This document shows, one piece after another, positions 1 to 7,300 of a stretch of DNA of 8,199 nt. The stretch spans positions 1 to 8,199 of the forward strand of contig JBLHKE010000334.1 of assembly GCA_047619485.1 (NCBI GenBank), read 5' to 3'. Source of the stretch: JBLHKE01 sp047619485. Its GTDB lineage: Bacteria > Verrucomicrobiota > Verrucomicrobiia > Verrucomicrobiales > DEV007. Position 1 is the stretch's first letter. Each line of letters opens with the position of its first letter. The translations under genes and the position numbers were made by a program. The notes beneath the pieces are model-generated. The model ran no database searches, was not told the origin of the DNA, and saw only the letters and a list, made by a program, of their open reading frames with translations.

Positions 1-145
1 CGTTGCTAAAGCGCCCACTATCACCAGATAGCTTAGCGTTTATCGCCTCGCCAGCGGGAATTTTCTCTGCGCCCCATTTCCACAGCAGGTTTCCGGAGGT
101 GCCCCTATGACATTTCTCTGACAGGCAGGAAAAGGTGGCAGCCAT
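1..145 (-). CDS. Possible 5' part of an unrecognised gene running off the left edge
   Basis: From ATG 143-145 the minus strand stays open for 48 codons to the window edge, beginning MAATFSCLSEKCHRG and continuing with WKWGAEKIPAGEA. The upstream in-frame stop is TAA at 161-163, and ATG 145 is the only start between. There is no clear Shine-Dalgarno. The peptide has two cysteines (CLSEKC) but no family I recognise. An open frame of this length can occur by chance in GC-rich DNA, so this is tentative. Without the rest of the frame nothing can be said about function. Confidence 0.22.
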   Translation of the reverse strand, partial: MAATFSCLSEKCHRGTSGNLLWKWGAEKIPAGEAINAKLSGDSGRFSN

Positions 146-394
146 GAGTGCCGACGCTACTTAATGAAAGATGGTGATCCTTAAGTGCCATTCAAGTCAG
201 TCCCTTCGGGTCAGTCAGCAACTATTGAACATCACCCGTAGGATAATGGGGGAGGGGACTGTGGTGCCGAAGGTTGTAAATTGTTGATTTATAATGTCTT
301 GAGGTGTGATCCGAAAAGCAGCCGGATCTCCCAGCGGTGCACTCTCCAACAGGCTGCGCGCCCGCGATTCCTGCGGTATTCGTATTTCCGGACA
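146..394. other. Intergenic region downstream of the selenoprotein gene
   Basis: No convincing gene is seen on either strand. It contains the hairpin at 308-328, a G5-A-G4 tract on the plus strand (248-257; pyrimidine in mRNA sense), and clustered GTCAG words around a CCC-TTC-GGG mini-palindrome (196-218). It also has a 6-bp inverted repeat, ACTTAA (159-164) / TTAAGT (181-186), that begins 14 nt upstream of the possible minus-strand ATG at 145. The short plus-strand frame that begins here (281-598) runs antisense into the TPR region and looks like a shadow. Confidence 0.6.
308..328 (-). terminator. Weak hairpin 3' of the selenoprotein gene
   Basis: GATCCG (308-313) and CGGATC (323-328) are perfect inverted repeats with a 9-nt loop, about 67 nt beyond the TAG stop at 395. 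No U-tract follows on the transcript. It is the best terminator candidate in this interval, but a 6-bp stem of this kind is only weak evidence. Confidence 0.25.
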
Positions 395-3300
395 CTACGG
401 GGTGCTGCGTCCGTCCATGATCCGCTGGGCTTCGCGCTGGTGAGTCTGAGCCTCCTGTTCGCGACCCAATGCTTTCAGGACGGTGCCGAGGTTGTGGTGG
501 GCCTCGGCGAGCTTGGGCTTAGTCAGCAAGGCCGCTTGGTAGTGTGCCACGGCCTCTTCCGCGTTCCCGAGGATGGCGAGGGCATTGCCCCAACTTAGAT
601 GCGCCTCGGCCCAGTCCGGCTTGATCCGCAAGGCCTCCTGGAAGTGTGCTACCGACTCCGCCGCGCGGCCCAATGCCTTTAGAGCGTTGCCCCAGTTGTT
701 GTGAGCCTCGGCGAGGTCAGGGTTGATCAGCAAAGCTGCTTGATAGTGAACGATCGCTTCTGCCGCGCGTCCTTGCCCAGCTTGCGCGTTGCCTAGGTTG
801 TAGTGCGCCTCGGCGTTTTCCGGACTGATTTTCAACGACGCTTCGTAGTGGGCGATCTCATCGCGAACCATTCCAAGCCGCCGCAGTTCCTGGGCCATTT
901 TGAATAGTTTGTGCGACTGCTCGGTGCGGAACGATCGGCTTAGGATCTCGCTTTCCAGGAGCAGACCCGGCAACAGGGCCGCGCGGGCTTGTCGCTCAGG
1001 AGGGCGGGCTGCGGTGTGCTGCACGTCGGCGAGCAACTGATCGACCGAGAGCGTCCCCTTGTAGATCACGTGCACCCGACCGTCCGGGTCGAGGAGGAAA
1101 CTCGATGGCAAAGGGAGCGGCCGCTGCAAGGGGATGATCTGATCGTGAAACATCTGTAGCAGGTTCATCAGCTGCGGCGACGCGAATCCGGCCGGGAAAC
1201 GGATCGGCAAACTCGCGGCCAAGGCGCTCGCCGCGGGCATGCTGGCGGGGTTGTCGATGAGCTGGTCCACGCTGAGCGCAACGATCTCGACCCCGGCGGC
1301 GCGGATCTCTGCCTCCCGCTCGCCAAACTCCTTCAACTCTGTCAGGCAGGGACGGCACGAAGCTGACCAGAGATTGATCAATACGTGTTGGCCCCGTCCG
1401 AGCGGCAAAGCTTGCTGGCTGCCATCAAGGCCTAGGTAGTCCATCCTCGGCAGCGTGAACAGTGTCACCAGTGGAATGCGAGCAGTCGCGCTCTCCGGGG
1501 GAATCTCCAAGTTTGATGGTCGGATTGCTAGTTCGTTTCTGGACCGATCTGATTCGACCGCCTTGCCGCTACCCTGGACTAGCCGGTATCGGCGATTGGT
1601 CTGTAGACCGGTGAAGTTCTCCGCAGCGCCTCCGGGCCAGTGGACAACGACCCGTTCGATTTCGTCGGCCGCGCCCAGTCCGAAGTGGAGCCATTTGCTC
1701 GATTGGGCAAGAAATCCCTCACCGGCGCGCAGGGTCTTGATGGCGTGATGTTCCGGTCGCGGAGTCCCGTCTGGTGGTGGTCGAGCTTCAAGTTTTGGAT
1801 TCAGGGTGATCACTTCCACCCTAGCTCCGACCGCATCTTGATTGGTCGTCTTGTCGCTACCCACCAATCGCAGGGCCAAGAAGTGGTTGCTGCTTTTGCT
1901 ATCGTTGCGCATCAGTCGCAGTCGCGGGGCATTGCGATTCGAGATCCACAGATCCAAGTCGCCATCGTGATCCCAATCGACCTCGACGATCGCCCGGCCA
2001 TCATCCTCGAAGTCGAGTCCGCTGGCGGCGGAGATGTTGGCGAATCGTGCGGAGTCGGGATTGGCCAGCGTGTTCAAGAAACAACAATTCCGCTCGTGGC
2101 CGCTGAAGGCGCGTCCCTGCCGCATCATCGCATTGAATTGCTGTTTTCTGCGACCGAACGAACCCGGATCCTGAGGATCGTGGTCTTTGACTATTGATTG
2201 CGACACGACCTGCCGCCAGTAGAAGCTTCACAAATCGCCGGGGTCATCAGTCGTGACATACCCGTTGGCAACCACCAGATCGTCCCACCCGTCGTTGTTG
2301 ATATCGATGAACTTGGAACCCCATGCCCAGCGACCCATGGTGACTGCGGCTGCCTCGCTGGTGTCAGCAAAGGTGCCGTCGCCACGATTTTTCAGCAGCG
2401 TGTTGCCACGTGCGAAGCGTTGTAGCCGTTCCCTCACGTCGGCCGGCGAGCCGGCGGTGAACTGATCCTGCAAGGTGATGCGATTGCCGGCCGCTGAGAA
2501 CATGTTGCTCACGTAGGCATCCATCTGCCCGTCGCGGTCATAGTCGGCCCAAGTGACAGACATTCCGGAGGCGCTGTCCTCCGCCCCGGCAGCGGCCGCG
2601 ATGTCGACGAATCGTCTCGCCCCATCCTCGCCCTCGTCATTTCGATACAGGCAGTTACGACCGTAATCGTTCGCGACATACAGATCCTGATCGCCATCGT
2701 TGTCGAAATCTTCCCACGCCCCGGCGAAGCTCCAGCGGCGATTGTTGACGTCGAGCCCGGATTCCTCCGTCACATCGACGAATCGCCAAGCGCCAGCCGC
2801 ATCGATCTGATTGCGGAACAGGCGGTTTGCGCCGCCGTTGTTAGCGTCGTGGTAGACGAAGCCGCCGGTTGCCGCGGTCACGCCGCCGAGCGCTGAGTCC
2901 CCGGTCATCGCCCCTTGATCGTAGACGCACACATAGAGGTCGAGGCGTCCGTCGCTATCGTAGTCGACCGCCGACAGTGACATCGTGTCGCTGTCGACCT
3001 CGAGGAACATCGGGGAAGCGAATTTGCCGGTGCCGTCATTCGCCGCTAGCACGAGAGCGCCGAAAATCGCCACCACCAAGTCTTGATCGCCGTCGTTGTC
3101 CAGGTCGACAAGCAGCGCGCTGCGCGAGTCCTGCAGCCAGTCGACGCCTGCCGCAGCGGAGGCGTCGCGCATCGTGCCGTCGCGATTCTGGATGAACAGC
3201 CGGTTCGGAAGACCCGATTCCTGACACAGGTACAAATCGTCGAGTCCGTCCCCGTCGACATCTCCGGCGGCCAGGCCTGAGTGGCCAAAAGTCATCCGCT

Positions 3301-4201
3301 TGTCCTGGCTGCGGCCAAGCCAGTAGTTCAGGCCGTGACAGATCTGTGCCCGGTAAGCGTCGTTGGCGGAGAGTGCCGATTCTGTGCAGTCGGAAAACAG
3401 AGTGCCTCTGGGCGACTTCGCCCCGACCTGCTCAAACTGCTCCACCTCGATCCAGTGCAAGCGCGGCGGCTCGCCTGCAGCGCCCTCGGTCCAGCGGGTG
3501 GACCAGGTGGCATTCTGTTCGACGATGCCTCGGGCTACCCGACCGGAAATCGAAAAATGCTGACGCGTGGTGACCGAGTCGGCCGAGCGGTGTACTTCGA
3601 ACAGCTTGAACTTGCAGTGCAGGTTCTCGGCATCCAGGAACGGTGCTCGCAGAGTTGCCAGCGCAGTGGCTAGCCCGCCCGCCCCCCGGTGCTCTGGGGG
3701 CGGCGGTGCTCCCGGTTGTGTCGCATCAGCGGGCGCGCGCTCGACACTTATCGCCTCGTCGAGAAAAACCGTCGCCCGATCGTCTGGCAGTAGCGGCTGG
3801 CAGGTGAAAGCGGCCGTCACTAGTGGCAACAGGCGCGACGTATCGATCTCGGCGGGATCGGTCAGCAACTCGGCCAATGATTCGAGTTGCGTGGAGGCGG
3901 CGCGGCTGAAGACTTCGGTGTCCCACCCATCGCTCGCTGGATCGTCGATGTCGTCCCAGCTGGTTACTTTCATCGGCACGCTGGCCGAGTCTGTCATGGG
4001 GTGCGCAGTTTCTTCTGTATCTGAGACGTGCTGTTGGGAATGGTCGGTCATCCCCGCTTGGCGCCCCCAGATTGCCACGGCAATGCCAACGGCAAGCAGC
4101 CCGAACCCGATTGCCATTCTCTTGCTGCTGAGCCAGCCATTCTCCCGCGGAAGCTTAGCATCTGGCTCTTCCTGCTTGTTAGAACAATCGCGATGTGACA
4201 T
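395..4201 (-). CDS. Membrane-anchored CRTAC1-type selenoprotein (FG-GAP/VCBS - Sec - ASPIC/UnbV - thioredoxin-like - TPR), 1268 aa with Sec658
   Basis: The frame runs from ATG 4201 to TAG 395-397, interrupted only by TGA 2228-2230 (codon 658), read here as selenocysteine. Seen: an uncharged N-terminal helix (about 29-46) that should anchor the chain with the rest outside the cytoplasm; M29 is an alternative start, and no Shine-Dalgarno is visible. Calcium-type FG-GAP/VCBS motifs (DxDxDGxxD style) lie at 314, 366, 413, 498, 553 and 633, with another after the Sec at about 742 (DWDHDGDLD). These fit a beta-propeller. ASPIC/UnbV is at about 772-876 (GARVEV, FGLG, VHWPGG). A TlpA/redoxin-like thioredoxin fold is at about 908-1060, with C949-R-P-C952 and a likely cis-Pro near 1032 (LPSSFLLDPDG). 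Four 34-residue TPRs occupy 1112-1247. Known: CRTAC1-like proteins with these domains are common in planctomycetes and often uncharacterised. Inferred: an envelope redox or binding protein of unknown substrate. Read as two genes, the second half would lack any export signal. The domain calls are firm and the function is unknown. Confidence 0.87.
461..868 (-). repeat. Four tandem 102-bp TPR-coding units
   Basis: The four units encode residues 1112-1145, 1146-1179, 1180-1213 and 1214-1247 of the selenoprotein, each exactly 34 residues. The recurring pattern is A-HYQ/E-ALxxxP-xAEAHxNxGNAxxxLGR. A degenerate fifth helix (EQEAQTHQREAQRI) follows before the C-terminus. TPRs form helical superhelices that usually bind proteins or peptides. 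Since this part follows the thioredoxin-like domain on the exported side, it may dock a partner. The DNA copies are recognisably similar (GCCTCGGC-type words recur every 102 nt) but diverged, so this is coding repetition and not a recent expansion. Confidence 0.9.
2191..2222 (-). promoter_or_regulatory. Bacterial SECIS-like hairpin immediately 3' of the UGA
   Basis: Numbering the mRNA from U1 of the UGA, GCGGCA (15-20) pairs with UGUCGC (26-31): G-C, C-G, G-C, G-U, C-G, A-U. This leaves the apical loop GGUCG (21-25). The upper hairpin maps to 2200-2216. A looser lower helix can form between nt 9-14 and 35-40 (C-G, U-A, A-U, a C/A mismatch, U-A, G-C). Known: SelB recognises a short hairpin with conserved loop G and U, lying within about 16-37 nt of the UGA. 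In E. coli fdhF the loop GG is at nt 22-23; here it is at 21-22, and both share GCAGGUC. The bulged U of fdhF (U17) has no clear equivalent. The folding was done by hand. Confidence 0.8.
2228..2230 (-). other. In-frame UGA, probable selenocysteine codon (Sec658)
   Basis: On the minus strand this reads GAT TTG TGA AGC TTC TAC TGG CGG, that is D-L-U-S-F-Y-W-R. The upstream 657 codons and the downstream 610 are in the same frame. The next candidate start, GTG 2206, lies only seven codons beyond the TGA and has no good Shine-Dalgarno at normal spacing. UGA is not a general sense codon here: tryptophan is TGG throughout, and the hydrolase gene upstream ends naturally at TGA (4309-4311). This gene's own terminator is TAG. 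The alternatives are a sequencing error or nonsense mutation (from TGG, TGC, TGT or CGA) or a two-gene split. The adjoining SECIS-like hairpin favours Sec. Confidence 0.85.
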
Positions 4202-4229
4202 GGCGCGAGTTCAAGGAGCGGGCGGAACC

Positions 4230-4259
4230 AGGAAGGAAAGAGGGGGGGAGGGGAAAGGG
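4230..4259 (-). other. 30-nt homopurine/homopyrimidine tract in the selenoprotein gene's leader
   Basis: The plus strand is purine only across this stretch, including a G7 run (4242-4248), then GGGG and GGG. The transcript would be purely C/U here, 29-58 nt upstream of the ATG at 4201. No purine-rich Shine-Dalgarno is seen between the tract and the ATG. On the plus (template) strand the G runs could form a G-quadruplex. A role as a ribosome-loading or regulatory leader is inference only. No convincing -35/-10 pair was found in 4202-4308. Confidence 0.5.
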
Positions 4260-4264
4260 TGATT

Positions 4265-4291
4265 TAGGCCGGTGGGGGAACCACTCGGCTA
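4265..4291 (-). terminator. Strong intergenic hairpin after the hydrolase gene, terminator-like but without U-tract
   Basis: This starts 17 nt after the hydrolase stop codon. Pairing (plus coordinates) is 4268-4272 with 4284/4286-4289 and 4273-4275 with 4281-4283, with T4285 bulged. It extends through 4265-4266 with 4290-4291 if G4267 is bulged. The loop is GGGAA (plus sense). The stem is 8 bp plus 2, almost all G-C. In the transcript the stem is followed by AAAUCACCC and not a run of U, so intrinsic termination would be inefficient. It could instead protect the 3' end of the hydrolase mRNA or attenuate transcription into the selenoprotein gene. Confidence 0.42.
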
Positions 4292-4308
4292 TGGGATCGT
4301 TTCTCCGG

Positions 4309-7300
4309 TCACAGCAGCCGAATGCGGTAGAATAATCTCGGCGGCACCACCCCATCAATCATGGTTGTGGTGAGGAGGTCGGTGGTCATCCCGCCGCTTG
4401 CGATGCTGTCGTCGATCTCGAACCACTCCAACTGATCCAGAGAATAGTCGGCCGCGTAGGTGGCATTGGGGATGGAGTTAAAGGTGATAGTCACCTCGTC
4501 ACCGGCAGGGTTGAGAGCAAACGCCACGATTTCAAACGGTGCGAGAGGAGTGCTCGAACCGACCCAGACTTCCACGTTCCTAATCTCGTAGGTCGCGGTG
4601 CCCGGGCCGAAGGTCCAGTCTGGGGAGTTTCCGTTTGGCCCGTTCGCCGGCTGGTCGCCAATTCCGCTGCCGCCGTTGCGTGTGACCCCGAACACGGTGG
4701 TGCCGACGCCATCTGTGAAATCCGGAGCGGTGCCAGCTAGATGGAAGACTTGGAAAGAGCCATGGCCGAATGCGGTGGTGCCAGTGTTGCTATCCTTCCA
4801 GTCGAACAAGCCGTTATCCGAATTGAACTGGCCTGCGCCGTCGTCGTCGTAGTTGCTGGCCCAGAACTCGATGATCCCGTTTTCTCCTGTGACTCCATTG
4901 AGATCCACAAGGTTTGGGTGGTTCGATTCGATGTTGAGGTTGGTGACCAGCGTGCCCAGCTCGACGATGTTACTGTTCGACTTGGGGACGCCGACGAGCA
5001 GCGGGTCTGAATTGAAGGTGTCCATCGACGCCCACGCCCACTGCGGATCTGCGGCGGTTCCAAGCTCCACGAAGTAGGCCACGCGCGGGAAAGAGCCGGT
5101 CGGGTGATCGGCCGAATTATCGACGGTGTAGGGATCCTCGAAGTCGAACTGGTCATTGTTAACCGCATACAGCAGCTGCATGCCTGCGAGTTCGGTTGCC
5201 GAGACTCGGCCAACGGCTGCTGAGATCGGTGGCGCTGGCTGGGCGGTGAACTCCGTCATCGACTCGGCGACGACGGTGTTAGGGGTCGGTGTTGCCTGAT
5301 CTTGGACACCGTTGACTGTCAGCGTGTAGGTCAGCTCAGGTGATTGCTCACTGGTGGTGAGGGTCACGGTGCGCTGGTTGGCGGAGAGCACGGCGGATAG
5401 CACGGTCAGCCCCCCGCTGAGCGTGTAGTTGGAGGGATCCTGTGCGGAGGCCGGGTCGAGCGGGCGGTTGAACGCGACAACGATCCGATTGCTCGCTTGG
5501 CCCTCGGTAGTGGCCGCCACTAGCGCGACCGGTGGCGGTTCGACTTCCTCACCGACACCGACCCAGATTTCGACGTTCCTGATTTCGTAGGTCCCAGTCC
5601 CTGGGCCGAAGGTCCAATCCGGAGAGTTGCCATTCGGTCCGTTCGCCGGTTGGTCGCCGATGCCGCTGCCGCCGTTGGCGGTGATCCCGAAGACGGTGTT
5701 TGCGTCGGTTCTCGTGGCGTCGGTGAAGGCGAAGACCTGGAACGAGCCGAAGCCGCTGTTGGTGCTGCGCTCCCCACCGTCTTTCCAGTCGTAGAAGACG
5801 TCGTCCGAGCCGAACTGTCCGACCCCGTCCGGGTTGTGGTTGCTGGCCCAGAACTCGATGATGCCGTCTTTGCCTGCGCCGACGACAGCGGCGAGATTGG
5901 GGTGATTTGATTGGACATGCAGGTTGTCGACCAAGGTGCCTTGCTCGACGATGTTGGTGTTTGCCTGTGGGACGCCGATGAGGAGCGGGTCGGGATTGAA
6001 AGTGTCCATCGAAGCCCACACCCATTGCGTGTTTCCTGCGGATCCAAGTTCCACAAAGTAAGCCACGCGCGGGAATGAACCGCTCGGGTGGGAGGCGGAG
6101 TTGTCGATCGCGTAGGGGTCATTGAAGTCGAACTGGTCATCATTGAACGCATACAATAACTGCATTCCGGCAAGTTCGGCCGCGGAGACGCGGCCAATGG
6201 CTGCTGGCGGCGGCGGGGTGGTGAAATCCGTCATCGAGCCGGCTGCGATGGTGTTCGGGGTCGGCGTCGCCAAGTCTTGGACACCATTGACCGTCAGGGT
6301 GTAGGTCACATCGGGCGACTGCTCGCTGGTGGTCAGGGTGACGGCCTGCTGGTTGGCGGAGAGCACCGCAGAGAGGACGCTCAGCCCCCCACTGAGAGTG
6401 TAGTTGGAGGGGGTCTCTGCGGAGGCTAGGTCGAGTGGCCGGTTGAACGTGACGATCACCTCATTGCTCGACCCACCTTGGTCGGCAAACACCAGCGCGA
6501 CCGGTGGCAGCTCGCCCCCAGAGTTGCCGACCCAGACCTCTACGTTTCTGATCTCGTAGGTATTGGCATTCGGGCCGAAAGTCCAGTCCGGGGAGTTTCC
6601 GTTTGGCCCGTTCGCCGGCTGGTCGCCGATGCCGCTGCCGCCGTTGCGGGTGACCCCGAACACGGTGGTGCCGGCGCCATCGGTGAAATCCGGAGCGGTG
6701 CCAGCTAGATGGAAAACTTGGAAAGAGCCATGGCCAAAGTTTGTGGTGCCATCGTTGCTATCCTTCCAGTCGAACAAGCCGTTATCCGAATTGTACTGAC
6801 CTGCGCCGTTATTGTTGTAGTTGCTGGCCCAAAACTCGATGATCCCGTTTTGTTCTGTCACGCCATTGAGGTCCACAAGGTTTGGGTGGTTCGATTCGAT
6901 GTTGAGGTTGGTGACCAGCGTGCCCTGTTCGACGATGTTACTGTTCGACTTGGGAACACCGACGAGCAGCGGGTCGGGATTGAAGGTGTCCATCGATACC
7001 CACGCCCACTGCGTGTCCCCGGCGGATCCAAGTTCCACGAAGTAAGCCACGCGTGGGAAAGAGCCGATCGGGTGGGCGGCCGAGTTGTCGATGGTGTAGG
7101 GATCCTCAAAGTCGAACTGGTCATGGTCAACCGCATACAACAGCTGCATCCCGCCTAGTTCGGTCGCCGAGACTCGGCCAACCGCACCGGGCGGCGGTGG
7201 CAGTGGCGCGGTGGTGAACTGCACCATCGAGTCGGCCGCGATGGTGTTGGGAGTCGGTGTCACCTGATCTTGGACACTGTTGACGGTCAAGGTGTAGGTC

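Noticed and set aside
1..394. tRNA, rRNA or insertion-sequence end in the left intergenic region
   Set aside because: No cloverleaf, rRNA-like stretch, transposase fragment or flanking direct repeat pair could be supported; only short inverted repeats are present.
1640..2197. Plus-strand open frame of 185 codons opposite the ASPIC/UnbV region
   Set aside because: It is a shadow frame over a well-supported domain, with no recognisable family or start signal.
395..2206. An independent 603-residue gene starting at GTG 2206
   Set aside because: It is in the same frame as the upstream gene, begins only seven codons after the TGA, has no suitably spaced Shine-Dalgarno and no signal peptide, and continues the same propeller family. 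The Sec read-through model explains more.
2228..2230. UGA as tryptophan (alternative genetic code)
   Set aside because: Tryptophan is encoded by TGG many times in both genes, and only one internal TGA occurs in more than 2500 codons.
3567..4262. Plus-strand open frame of 231 codons, antisense to the selenoprotein N-terminus
   Set aside because: Its composition (Ser/Arg/Ala-rich, no motif) is typical of the antisense shadow of a GC-rich gene. The minus-strand frame here has a clear membrane helix and family features.
4309..4311. Second possible Sec codon (TGA at the hydrolase end)
   Set aside because: FYRIRLL is a natural C-terminus for this kind of protein. Reading on adds only 14 codons of unrelated sequence to a TAA at 4264-4266, with no conserved domain.
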